A program made the position numbers and the translations under genes. A stretch of 64,000 nucleotides of DNA, taken from Bacteroidales bacterium (GTDB lineage Bacteria > Bacteroidota > Bacteroidia > Bacteroidales > UBA10428). Shown here one piece after another: positions 9,361 through 16,982 of this stretch. Where the stretch lies: assembly GCA_016933335.1 (NCBI GenBank), contig JAFGBD010000012.1, forward strand, positions 23,260-87,259, given 5' to 3'. The notes beneath the pieces are model-generated. The model was given only the letters and a program-made list of their open reading frames with translations, was not told where the DNA came from and did no database searches. How positions within the stretch are numbered: the stretch's first letter is position 1; every line of letters starts with the position of its first letter.

Positions 9361-10461
9361 TTAAGGTTTGAAGATTGAACCGGTGACGGGTTCAAAGTAC
9401 TTCTCGATAAATCCCTTTTTAGCATAGCACCATTCACTCTTATGATTAAAATCCCTGTGTTTGGACCAGGCATCAAGCGGACACCCTCCATGACAGATCT
9501 CCCAGAAACGACATCCGGCACATTCCCCTTCCATTAATATCCTGTTTCTTTTCTCAAGCTGGTCTCTTTCCGGATGCCTGAGTATTTCGCTTATTTTGCT
9601 ATCCCGGATATTACCATAATCGAGCAATTTCCAGTCAGATGATCTTCCGCATTGCGAAGTATCGCCCTCGGGCGAAATGTTTATATGATGGTAGGTGCAG
9701 CTGCCTGAATCTACACAGGCCAGGCTTCTGTGACCATGTATTATGTTATTCACAAGAGATTTGAATGGCTCTACATCCGGATAACGGTTCCGGTTTTCCC
9801 ACCAGACCGGAAAAATTGCACCTAAAAACTCAACAAACTGCACAGGAGTTACAGACAGGTATTTTCTCTCTTCATCATATATCAGAACAGGATTAAAATT
9901 AACACCTCCCGTCAGAAGGAAATTGGTTAAAAAATAAAACACTCCCAGGGGATCTTTTAATGACATGCCGGTGACCACATATATCATTCCCCAGCCGATA
10001 TCATATTTATCAAGTATTTTAAGTGCACGGATGAACTTTTTATTATAGGATAATGTGTCAATGTTTTTACCCGGGCCACGCATATGAGGTTCCGGATCGT
10101 AACTGGTCCCGACACTTTTGATCCCCATGGCATTAAAAATGCTCACAAATTCTTCTGTGAAACAGGTAAGGTTTGTCTGGATGGAATGACTAATCCTGTT
10201 CCCGGTATCAGGACAATAATTTTTCTGAAAATCAATAATATGCTTATAATAAGCTGCTCCCGGCAGCAATGGTTCACCTCCGTGCCACAGAAAATCCAGA
10301 GTTTCATCAGGATTATCAAGCAGGTATTCATTGGTTCTTTGAAACAGCAGCCTGATGATATCCAGTGACATGGTTTTTCCCGTGTTCTCTTTCCGGACGA
10401 CATCACAATAACGGCAATTGGAATTGCACTTTTCTGTTACTTTTATAATTATGGTTGCCAT
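9361..10461 (-). CDS. Radical SAM/SPASM peptide-maturase-like protein
   Basis: 366 residues. CNSNCRYC (Cys12, 16, 19) is the radical SAM cluster site, and FLWHGGEPLLPG follows near residue 60. The C-terminus keeps the whole SPASM pattern: Cys in ACVDSGSC, GDTSQC, then CAGCRFWEICHGGC and a late EWC. Such proteins hold two auxiliary 4Fe-4S clusters and typically install carbon-carbon or thioether cross-links in ribosomal peptides, or act as anaerobic sulfatase-maturing enzymes; no sulfatase is near. The start overlaps the upstream gene's stop by 13 bp. By completeness this is the best candidate for a catalytic member of the paralogous pair. Confidence 0.92.
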   Translation of the reverse strand: MATIIIKVTEKCNSNCRYCDVVRKENTGKTMSLDIIRLLFQRTNEYLLDNPDETLDFLWHGGEPLLPGAAYYKHIIDFQKNYCPDTGNRISHSIQTNLTCFTEEFVSIFNAMGIKSVGTSYDPEPHMRGPGKNIDTLSYNKKFIRALKILDKYDIGWGMIYVVTGMSLKDPLGVFYFLTNFLLTGGVNFNPVLIYDEERKYLSVTPVQFVEFLGAIFPVWWENRNRYPDVEPFKSLVNNIIHGHRSLACVDSGSCTYHHINISPEGDTSQCGRSSDWKLLDYGNIRDSKISEILRHPERDQLEKRNRILMEGECAGCRFWEICHGGCPLDAWSKHRDFNHKSEWCYAKKGFIEKYFEPVTGSIFKP

Positions 10462-11330
10462 ATGAATTCTTCCTTTGTCGTGTTCTCTCTTTTCTTCAGA
10501 TGCAGATCCACTGCCTCGAGAAATTCACTGAAAAAATCCCTGCAACCAGGATTATCTTTAATGGTATCTGCATATTTTCCAAGGCATATCCGCCAGCCTT
10601 TGCAGCAGGCACAGGGTGTTGGTTCCAGAAAGAATTCCTGCCACCGGTATAAATATTCCTTATAGGCTTTTTCCTGTGTAATACGGTCCAGCTTGTCAAG
10701 CTCCAGCAGGATACCGTTTACTGAATTCATTTGTTTACGGGAAAGAGCAAGCATACCCTCCCCGGTCAGATGAATGTATCTTGAAGCATCATCGAAGTAC
10801 ACAGCGCCATAATCAGTCCTGTTCTGCGGATGATAATAGCGGGTTACGTAACTGAAAGGTAATATCTCCCGGTGATTTACCACATTTAAAAGTGCATATG
10901 TCATCAGGTCTGTCAGTTCCTCCCAGTTCACTGTTTTACCATTGATGATGACGGCACAATAATAACCCAGTGATGAGAGAATCCTGATATCCCGGTAACA
11001 ATTCTCATAGTCAGTCCTGAAATAAAACCGGATATTGAGCTTCTTAATGACGGAAGCCATTTTCAGAAAACTGCTTAACCTGCCCAGCGAAGGAGATACA
11101 ATGGCAATGGGGAACTTGCTCCATTCAGGTTTATAAATGATATCGGACAATGATTTTTTGGTTTCATATATGACACAGTGAATGTGTATATGATGATCCC
11201 TCGCATCAGACTCCAGGTCATACAGCTTCGAAAGACTGTCCAGAAAAAACACAACAGACCGGTCCCTGATACGTTTAAGAATTTTCGGGTTGTAATCACA
11301 TACCAAAAAGTGTTCAGCCATTTGATGCAA
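10449..11330 (-). CDS. SPASM-like protein lacking the radical SAM cysteine motif
   Basis: 293 residues, no family recognised. It has no CxxxCxxC near the N-terminus, so it should not cleave SAM. Its C-terminus does carry CACCKGWRIC (C-x2-C-x5-C) followed by a later Cys in NPGCRDFF, the same spacing as the SPASM motif of its neighbours. The middle (SPSLGRLSSFLKMASVIKK, ILSSLGYYCAVIINGK) resembles the strand-helix units of a TIM-barrel. I read it as a degenerate radical SAM relative that may present substrate or pair with one of the active enzymes. It overlaps both neighbours (17 and 13 bp), so its amount is tied to theirs. A second in-frame ATG is at 11321. Confidence 0.82.
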   Translation of the reverse strand: MHQMAEHFLVCDYNPKILKRIRDRSVVFFLDSLSKLYDLESDARDHHIHIHCVIYETKKSLSDIIYKPEWSKFPIAIVSPSLGRLSSFLKMASVIKKLNIRFYFRTDYENCYRDIRILSSLGYYCAVIINGKTVNWEELTDLMTYALLNVVNHREILPFSYVTRYYHPQNRTDYGAVYFDDASRYIHLTGEGMLALSRKQMNSVNGILLELDKLDRITQEKAYKEYLYRWQEFFLEPTPCACCKGWRICLGKYADTIKDNPGCRDFFSEFLEAVDLHLKKRENTTKEEFIWQP

Positions 11331-12336
11331 ATTGATAGATTTCTTTCATTCTCACCGGATACTCATTCAGAAAACGGTTCAGGCTGTGCGCCTGGCATCC
11401 TCCCTTGCAGAGATCTTCTTCACGGTATTTGCAGTTGTCACATTCCTCATAAATCCCTCCTGATTCAACCCTGATCTTTCTGTGAATGTCTTCATAATAA
11501 TCAAAAATTTCCCGGATGGAATTGAAGTCAAAGACCGACTTTTTATGAAAATCAGACAAAGGAAAACATGGCCAGAGGCTCATGTCGGGACCGATATCAA
11601 TAACCGGGGCACACCCGAAATCATAATGACCCCCGGTATTCCGGTATAACCAGCCAAGCTGTTCATCGCTGAACCTGCAGAGCGGGAATCCGCAATCAAG
11701 ACCGGGCTTTATCCTGAGCCGTTCCATCACCGGGACAAAAGAGTAAAACCTGTCTATGATCTTTTTGATGTCACCAGGCTGAATAAATTTATTCTTCTTC
11801 CCGGCAATAGGATGCGCAAGACCAACCCTGATAGTCCTGTTCAATCCGTATTCGTTTATATATTGAAAGATAAAACTTATATCGAAATCAAGCCTGTAAA
11901 TATTAAAACCGGGGGTTATGCGTTCGCAGAAAGTACCCAGGAACCGTTTGATGCTCTCGGTTTCAGAAAGGCTCTGGGGTGTTGATTTCGGCTCGTTAAG
12001 ATTAATGGTGAAAGATAACCTGTCAGGAGGAATACCGGAAAAAATGTTGCCTGCCTCACGAAGCTTGTCATCGCTCATAATACCGTTTGTAAAAACATTT
12101 ATTCCGAAACCCCTTTCAAGAAGATATGCAATCATATCATTAAAATCGGGATGCAGTGTCGGTTCGCCACCCAGGATCTGAAATCTCTTTTCACCGGAAG
12201 TGGTGAAAAAATCAGCAAGATAAATCAGGTTTTCCCAGCTGATGATGTCTGAAGGTGCGGAATCTGATAAATGCTTTTTGGCAAAACAATAAGGACATGA
12301 CCTGTTACAGGTTTGTGTGAACAGAACATTAGGCAT
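11314..12336 (-). CDS. Radical SAM/SPASM protein
   Basis: 340 residues. CNRSCPYC (Cys10, 14, 17) is the radical SAM site, QILGGEPTLHPDF near residue 55 the SAM-binding motif, and VFTNGI near residue 80 the next conserved strand. SPASM-type cysteines follow: DCGFPLC, FGCAP, LWPCFP and CDNCKYREEDLCKGGC. It is not a close paralogue of the two downstream radical SAM proteins, so it may catalyse a different step. It begins 24 bp after the Tyr/Ser-repeat protein gene and overlaps the next gene by 17 bp. Confidence 0.92.
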   Translation of the reverse strand: MPNVLFTQTCNRSCPYCFAKKHLSDSAPSDIISWENLIYLADFFTTSGEKRFQILGGEPTLHPDFNDMIAYLLERGFGINVFTNGIMSDDKLREAGNIFSGIPPDRLSFTINLNEPKSTPQSLSETESIKRFLGTFCERITPGFNIYRLDFDISFIFQYINEYGLNRTIRVGLAHPIAGKKNKFIQPGDIKKIIDRFYSFVPVMERLRIKPGLDCGFPLCRFSDEQLGWLYRNTGGHYDFGCAPVIDIGPDMSLWPCFPLSDFHKKSVFDFNSIREIFDYYEDIHRKIRVESGGIYEECDNCKYREEDLCKGGCQAHSLNRFLNEYPVRMKEIYQFASNG

Positions 12337-12360
12337 TTGAAAAATTATCAGGTAAAATAA

Positions 12361-12834
12361 CTATTTTCCGCTGGAGTAAGTACTTCCGTAACTACTATAC
12401 CTTGAAGAACAATAATAACTGTAATAATAAAGACTACCCCGTCCGCTGCAATACTGGCTGTAGTAACCACTACTATATTTGCTGCTGTACTTGCTGCTGT
12501 AACTGCTGCTGTAACTGCTGCTGTAACTGCTGCTGTATCCACTGTTGTATCCGCTGTTGTATCCGCTGTTGTAACTGCTGCTGTATCCGCCACTGCTGTA
12601 AGCACTGTTATAACCGCTGCTGTAACCGCTTCCATAACCGCTGTTATAAAGACTGGAGTACTGGTTGCTGGAATACCAGCTTGAATAGTATTCATCCTCA
12701 TCAGGCTCACACCTGTTAAATACCAGCAGTGCCGTTCCGGAACCTGCTGCAATCATCGCCATGCGCCTGATAGCTTCACGTCTTGATGTTTTTTTCTGAT
12801 TGTTCGCGGATTTGCGTTGTTCTGAGTTTTTCAT
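12361..12834 (-). CDS. Tyr-Xaa-Ser repeat protein with Tat-like leader, probable substrate of the radical SAM enzymes
   Basis: 157 residues. Residues 1-42 are Lys/Arg-rich, then SRREAIRRM (17-25) and a hydrophobic AMIAAGSGTALLVF, very like a twin-arginine signal; Cys42 follows but without a small residue before it, so lipidation is doubtful. After an acidic linker (EPDEDE), residues 49-157 are almost only Tyr, Ser, Gly and Asn in a four-residue period (xYSS, xYNS, xYGS), with about 23 Tyr-Xaa-Ser motifs, of which 14 are YSS. Aromatic-Xaa-Xaa motifs are substrates of cyclophane-forming radical SAM enzymes. It is the first gene of the operon, as precursor genes usually are. I know no named family that fits. 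The alternative is a purely structural low-complexity surface protein. Confidence 0.82.
   Translation of the reverse strand: MKNSEQRKSANNQKKTSRREAIRRMAMIAAGSGTALLVFNRCEPDEDEYYSSWYSSNQYSSLYNSGYGSGYSSGYNSAYSSGGYSSSYNSGYNSGYNSGYSSSYSSSYSSSYSSKYSSKYSSGYYSQYCSGRGSLYYYSYYCSSRYSSYGSTYSSGK
12460..12660 (-). repeat. 12-bp coding tandem repeats inside the Tyr/Ser protein gene
   Basis: On the plus strand the unit reads CTGCTGTAACTG in four successive, nearly perfect copies (about 12481-12537), followed by copies of CCGCTGTTGTAT. A 12-bp period keeps frame, so slippage would add or remove whole xYSS units and change the number of modification sites without breaking the protein. Confidence 0.8.
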
Positions 12835-12873
12835 AACGGTGGGTATAGGTGGTCAATTATTTTGCAATATAAT

Positions 12874-12881
12874 CAAAATTA
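12874..12881 (-). promoter_or_regulatory. Candidate -7 element of the radical SAM operon
   Basis: On the minus strand this reads TAATTTTG, matching TAnnTTTG, 40 bp before the start codon of the Tyr/Ser repeat protein. No good -33 TTTG lies at 19-21 bp, so the promoter may need an activator or be misplaced. Confidence 0.35.
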
Positions 12882-12964
12882 AACAATCCCGGATAAGTTT
12901 TCGTGTTTTTTTACCTGCCAGCCTGTCTCTGCAGATTCATCGTGACCAATCCTCCAGCCTGTAA

Positions 12965-13003
12965 GAAAAAAGAATCCTGCCGGTGGCTGGTTATACCGGC
13001 AGG
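12965..13003 (-). terminator. Rho-independent terminator after the GerW-like gene
   Basis: CCTGCCGGT (12976-12984) pairs with ACCGGCAGG (12995-13003) around a 10-base loop. On the minus strand the stem is followed by ATTCTTTTTTC. It separates the GerW/glycosyltransferase operon from the radical SAM operon downstream. Confidence 0.75.
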
Positions 13004-13034
13004 GTTGAAAACCAAAAAGATTTACGGTAACCTT

Positions 13035-13436
13035 TTATTCTTTTCCCTTTTTCTGCTCTTTCTGCTCTCTTTCCTCTCTTTTCTGCTTCATGTCCATCAT
13101 CTTTTCCATAAGGTCAGGAGCTTTCTCCAGCAATGTCTGTAAACCTTTCTTCTGGTCAGAAGGGATAAAATAAATCTCATCTCCCTTTGTAACCAGGAAT
13201 CCCACAGGTGTGATGCCGATGCCTCCGCCTGCACCCACACCTTTTCCTTTGCCATGATGCCTTTTGTTCTCATCACCTTCTCCGTTACCTCCGCCATATC
13301 CCAGTCCGACTTTGATGACCGGCTTGCAGGTGAACTCTCCAAACTTGAATTCATCACCCAGTACAGTATCGGTTTTGGCAATGCCTTTCAGATTTTCGGA
13401 TAATTTATCCAGTAACTGTTCAAAATTTGTTTCCAT
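13035..13436 (-). CDS. GerW/YtfJ family protein
   Basis: 133 residues with the family pattern: short helical start (QLLDKLSENLKGIA), DTVLGDEF, CKPVIKVGLGYGGG, a glycine-rich VGAGGGIGITPVGFLV and a beta-strand EIYFIP. YtfJ/GerW is known from Bacillus spore germination, but the family is widespread in non-spore-formers, where its role is unknown. The C-terminal 30 residues are a highly charged Lys/Glu/Gln tail. A DUF2953-like gene lies 12 bp upstream; that pairing is also common in Firmicutes and supports both calls. Confidence 0.88.
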   Translation of the reverse strand: METNFEQLLDKLSENLKGIAKTDTVLGDEFKFGEFTCKPVIKVGLGYGGGNGEGDENKRHHGKGKGVGAGGGIGITPVGFLVTKGDEIYFIPSDQKKGLQTLLEKAPDLMEKMMDMKQKREEREQKEQKKGKE

Positions 13437-13448
13437 GATTGTTTGTAT

Positions 13449-13979
13449 TTATCGGTTAAACATAAAATGCCTGATTGTGATATAGATGATCCTTGCCAGA
13501 TAAGACTGCAGGATAACATACAATTCATTATGATCGTTGAAATTCACTGACAGGTTAACACGATCGCTGCTCAGATAACATGCCGCAGGTATCAGTTGCG
13601 CGTTGAGCGGGTAATCTCCCGTATCGATGTCCAGCCTGAGTTTCCTCAGCCGGAAAGCCTTTATAACATTGATTGCAAACAATAAATTATCAATCCCGTA
13701 TCTTCTCTTCAAAAAGCCTGCGGATGTTCTTGGATGCTTTTCATCAGTTTTTTTAAGTTGTTTATGAGGCTTGAAGAAAGGAACACTGAACCTGAACAGA
13801 AAGATTGAATACCTCATTTTCCAGCCGGTTTCAGCCTTCAGTACCCTTAAACTAAAAACACCCGGAAGCCTGAGACAGTAGTGGTTTTTATCCGTATCTA
13901 TCTTGAATGTTACCGGGAAAAATAAAATATACCCGGATACTGCTATAATGATGATTGATATGATTAGACCGGCACTCAT
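13449..13979 (-). CDS. DUF2953-like membrane-anchored protein
   Basis: 176 residues with one N-terminal membrane segment (LIISIIIIAVSGYILFF), then a soluble part with the KAFRLRKLRLDIDTGDYPLNAQL segment, which resembles the core of DUF2953 proteins encoded beside ytfJ in Firmicutes. Function unknown. It lies 12 bp upstream of the GerW-like gene and both are probably translated from one message. Confidence 0.7.
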   Translation of the reverse strand: MSAGLIISIIIIAVSGYILFFPVTFKIDTDKNHYCLRLPGVFSLRVLKAETGWKMRYSIFLFRFSVPFFKPHKQLKKTDEKHPRTSAGFLKRRYGIDNLLFAINVIKAFRLRKLRLDIDTGDYPLNAQLIPAACYLSSDRVNLSVNFNDHNELYVILQSYLARIIYITIRHFMFNR

Positions 13980-14094
13980 TTTTGATCAGCTATCAGTTTT
14001 GTGAACAAAAATAAGGTAAGTACATGCATGATAACAGCAGAAGTAGGCAGGAGGAAGAATAGATAAGGTAAATGACCGGCAGGAACCGGTGAAA

Positions 14095-15096
14095 TTATTC
14101 TTTCAGTATTTTCGCTCTCTCAATCTCCTTCTTTCCAAATACAATTCGTCTGAAGATATTGTATATCAATCCTGCGCCGTAACAGACCAGAAATCCGTAT
14201 GCTGCAAAAACGCTCAGGATACCGGCTACAGGGTTCCTGTTGCGAAAAGATGCATCGGTAAATACGGCAAGGGCGTATAATAAAAGTGTAGCTAAAAACA
14301 GTGTAAACAGCATTTTGCTGAAAAAGACAGCCGTGATACCTGCCAGCAGGTAGATCAGAAAAAACAGAGGAACCAGATAGGTTATTTTCAGTGCTTCCCG
14401 GTGCCTCAGGAACAGGTCTGTTCTTGCCTTGCCATACATAAACATCTGCACCAGAAACTTATAAAGGCTTGTTTTCCGTTTATGATAGACATAAGCACCG
14501 GGAATCAGCGCAGTTTTAAATCCCGCTTTGTAAAACCGCATGCTGAGATCGATGTCTTCGGCTACCTTCATGCCACTGTATCCGCCTACGGTATCAAAAG
14601 CCTTTCGGGCAACACCCATGTTAAAACTGCGTGGATGGAACCTGCCTATTCTTTTTGCTTTGCCCCTGATGCCGCCAGTGGTAAGAAATGAGGTCATTAC
14701 ATAATTAATCGCTTTCTGTGTCGCGGAGAAATCTTCGGATGCAGCATCCGGTCCGCCAAAAACATCTGGTTTGTTAAGGCTTATATACTTTTCTATTTCG
14801 GTAAAATACAAAGGAGGTATGATACAGTCAGAATCAATAAATACAACATAATCGCCCTTTGACTTCCCCACCCCGAGGTTACGTGATTCGCTGATTCCCA
14901 ACCCTTTCTTATAAATGAATTTCAGGTTAAGCTTATCCAGATATCTGTCTGTCACCTGTTTGACCGAGTCGTCAGGTGTCGCATCAACCACAATGATCTC
15001 GAAATCTTTATACTCCTGTCCGGTAAGGCTGTCAAGAAATTCTTTCACGTCACCGGGCCGGCCATATGTAGGTAATACAACTGAATAATACACCAA
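14095..15096 (-). CDS. Family 2 glycosyltransferase with C-terminal membrane segments
   Basis: 333 residues. GT-A domain starting VVLPTYGRPGDVKEFLDSL, with VVDATPDD, the DxD motif in VFIDSDC near residue 92, GGPDAAS, and EDIDLSMRF as the acceptor/catalytic-base motif. After about residue 235 come three hydrophobic segments (TYLVPLFFLIYLLAGITAVFF, LFLATLLLYALAVF, AGILSVFAAYGFLVCYGAGL), placing it in the inner membrane. The sugar and acceptor are unknown. It follows another family 2 gene by 29 bp and is likely part of the same envelope-polysaccharide operon. Confidence 0.9.
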   Translation of the reverse strand: MVYYSVVLPTYGRPGDVKEFLDSLTGQEYKDFEIIVVDATPDDSVKQVTDRYLDKLNLKFIYKKGLGISESRNLGVGKSKGDYVVFIDSDCIIPPLYFTEIEKYISLNKPDVFGGPDAASEDFSATQKAINYVMTSFLTTGGIRGKAKRIGRFHPRSFNMGVARKAFDTVGGYSGMKVAEDIDLSMRFYKAGFKTALIPGAYVYHKRKTSLYKFLVQMFMYGKARTDLFLRHREALKITYLVPLFFLIYLLAGITAVFFSKMLFTLFLATLLLYALAVFTDASFRNRNPVAGILSVFAAYGFLVCYGAGLIYNIFRRIVFGKKEIERAKILKE

Positions 15097-15125
15097 TCAG
15101 CTTTGTTTAAAGGTTATGTTAATCT

Positions 15126-16076
15126 TCAGATCTCTTTCTCAATCTGGTAAGCATTCCTTTCGGCAGAGCTCCTGGAGACCAGTTCACCCAAAAAGCCGGT
15201 CAGAAAAAGCTGTGTGCCCAGGATCATGGTTGTCAGTGCAATATAGAAATACGGGCTCTGGGTAACAAGCCTGGCCGGCAGGTTGTGATGAATGGCCACC
15301 AGTTTATTGATGCCCAGGTAAGCTGCAAGCACAAAACCGAGCAGGAACATAATCATTCCCAGAGTGCCGAAAAGATGCAATGGCTGCTTGCCATACCTGG
15401 TGATGAACATGACCGATAACAGATCAAGCGGACCGCGGATAAATCTCCGGATGCCGAATTTGGATGTTCCGTATCTCCGCTCCTGGTGCATGACCTCTTT
15501 TTCACCGATTTTATTAAATCCGGCCCATTTTACCAGAACAGGAATGTACCTGTGCATCTCGCCATATACCTCTATGCTCTTAATAACCCTGCTTTTATAT
15601 GCCTTCAAACCGCAATTGAAGTCATGCAGCCCGATACCGCTTATCATCCTGGCAGTCCGGTTATAAAACCTGCTGGGAAGCTTTTTGGTGAATAACGGAT
15701 CGTGCCTTTTGCGCTTCCAGCCTGAGACCATATCGTAATTCTCTCCGGATATCATTTTATAAAGAACAGGGATCTCTTCCGGGCTATCCTGCAGGTCGGC
15801 ATCCATGGTGATGACCACATTGCCGCTGGCTGCCCTGAATCCGCAATACAAAGCTGCAGACTTTCCATAGTTTCGCCTGAACTTAATCCCCTTGATGTGC
15901 GAATTTGCTGAAGCGTGCTGCTCGATGACAGTCCACGAGTCATCGGCACTTCCGTCATCTATCAGCAGTATTTCATAACTGAATTTATTCTCGTCCATCA
16001 CCTTTACAATCCAGCCAATCAGTTCAGGCAGCGATTCTGCTTCGTTCAGCAAAGGGATTATAACAGATATATCCAT
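15126..16076 (-). CDS. Polyprenyl-phosphate glycosyltransferase (family 2, DPM1/ArnC-like)
   Basis: 316 residues. DISVIIPLLNEAESLPEL at the N-terminus, LLIDDGSADDSW, the nucleotide-sugar motif TMDADLQDSPEEI near residue 92 and the FRRNYGKSAAL segment are typical of enzymes that transfer a sugar to undecaprenyl phosphate. Two membrane helices near the C-terminus (LFGTLGMIMFLLGFVLAAYLGI and FYIALTTMILGTQLFLTGFLGELV) match that class. The DUF4199 gene 23 bp upstream is a frequent companion in Bacteroidetes genomes. Confidence 0.92.
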   Translation of the reverse strand: MDISVIIPLLNEAESLPELIGWIVKVMDENKFSYEILLIDDGSADDSWTVIEQHASANSHIKGIKFRRNYGKSAALYCGFRAASGNVVITMDADLQDSPEEIPVLYKMISGENYDMVSGWKRKRHDPLFTKKLPSRFYNRTARMISGIGLHDFNCGLKAYKSRVIKSIEVYGEMHRYIPVLVKWAGFNKIGEKEVMHQERRYGTSKFGIRRFIRGPLDLLSVMFITRYGKQPLHLFGTLGMIMFLLGFVLAAYLGINKLVAIHHNLPARLVTQSPYFYIALTTMILGTQLFLTGFLGELVSRSSAERNAYQIEKEI

Positions 16077-16099
16077 CAGGTGTATCGGAATTTTATTAA

Positions 16100-16627
16100 T
16101 TACTGTTCTGCCTGGAAAGGATTTGGCTCTCTCTTAACAAAGGCAGCAAGGATCAATGACAGGATTGCACCGAAAATGATTGTCATAATAAATGCCATAA
16201 CGGAAATCATCGTCGGTGTCATGAATTTGCGCGACATTTCCATCGATTGCTCAACCATGTCGTCAGGCATTCCTCTCGATAATAACCTTTCTTCACCTAT
16301 CTGAACCATTTTATCAATCAGTTCAGGTGAAATAACAGTGAATTGAATGTAGGCAAATATGGAAGATATCAATCCGGAAATGATACAGACAAGTAATCCG
16401 ATTACAAAAGCATTTCCAAAACTCAAGGCCCCCTGGTTAACATTATCACGGTACATTTTCATGGCATAAAAGACAATTACTATGGTTATCAGCCATGAAA
16501 CATAACCCAGTGCCCTGTTTGTTGAAAGATTTAAAAAATACAATATAAGTGTATAAACAATGAGAACGATTCCCAGTATTACACCCCATGTGAGGGAATG
16601 ATTAAAAAGCGTCGTTTTCTTTTCCAT
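16100..16627 (-). CDS. DUF4199 family membrane protein
   Basis: 175 residues with four predicted membrane helices (SLTWGVILGIVLIVYTLILYF, ALGYVSWLITIVIVFYAM, NAFVIGLLVCIISGLISSIFAYI, ISVMAFIMTIIFGAILSLILAAFV) and the SRKFMTP-type loop between helices 3 and 4. This layout is the Bacteroidetes family DUF4199, of unknown function and usually next to a polyprenyl-phosphate glycosyltransferase as here. It is the first gene of the minus-strand operon that continues to 13035. Confidence 0.88.
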   Translation of the reverse strand: MEKKTTLFNHSLTWGVILGIVLIVYTLILYFLNLSTNRALGYVSWLITIVIVFYAMKMYRDNVNQGALSFGNAFVIGLLVCIISGLISSIFAYIQFTVISPELIDKMVQIGEERLLSRGMPDDMVEQSMEMSRKFMTPTMISVMAFIMTIIFGAILSLILAAFVKREPNPFQAEQ

Positions 16628-16698
16628 AATTGGTTTTATTAAGGTTTAGGCAACAAATATATAAGATTTTTATGACGGGAGGAATAAATAGCCAATCT

Positions 16699-16729
16699 TT
16701 TGCAGATAGGATTAGAATTCATAACTTTG
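16699..16729 (+). promoter_or_regulatory. Promoter of the SRP RNA
   Basis: TTTG (16699-16702), 19 bases, TAACTTTG (16722-16729): a perfect Bacteroidetes housekeeping promoter directly before the small SRP RNA. The same arrangement precedes the tRNA at 62629. Confidence 0.85.
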
Positions 16730-16734
16730 CCACC

Positions 16735-16831
16735 GGGTAAGTCTTATACGGCCAGCTCCCGCTGAACTCCCCCAGGTCCGGAAGGAAGCAAGGGTAGGCG
16801 GTTGTAGCGGCGCGATATAAGTAGCTTACCC
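16735..16831 (+). ncRNA. ffs: Small signal recognition particle RNA (4.5S)
   Basis: The conserved apical segment CCAGGTCCGGAAGGAAGC (about 16772-16789) with the GGAA tetraloop and the asymmetric internal loop is the SRP RNA hallmark bound by Ffh. The ends pair (GGGTAAG at 16735 with CTTACCC at 16825-16831) and a run of seven T follows as terminator. At about 97 nt it is the small bacterial form without an Alu domain. Confidence 0.95.
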
Positions 16832-16850
16832 TTTTTTTATGACTGTTTTT

Positions 16851-16982
16851 ACGAAGCTGTCTCAGAATTAGTGTAAATGTTTTTATGAAACTGTCTCAGA
16901 ATTAATGTAAATGTTTTTACGAAGCTGTCTCAGAATTAATGTAAATGTTTTTACGAAGCTGTCTCAGAATTAGTGTATTTTT
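16851..16982 (+). repeat. 34-bp tandem repeat, four units
   Basis: Units begin at 16851, 16885, 16919 and 16953. Each has the core GCTGTCTCAGAATTA (or ACTGTCTCAGAATTA) followed by RTGTAAATGTTTTT; the last unit lacks four bases. The array lies just after the SRP RNA terminator and runs directly into a copy of a dispersed repeat at 16983. No reading frame crosses it. Confidence 0.9.

Noticed and set aside
12402..12719. Plus-strand reading frame rich in Cys triplets (CCCNCCCNCCC)
   Set aside because: It is the reverse complement of the Tyr/Ser repeat gene; the 12-bp period keeps several frames open. The minus-strand frame has a proper leader, operon context and promoter candidate.
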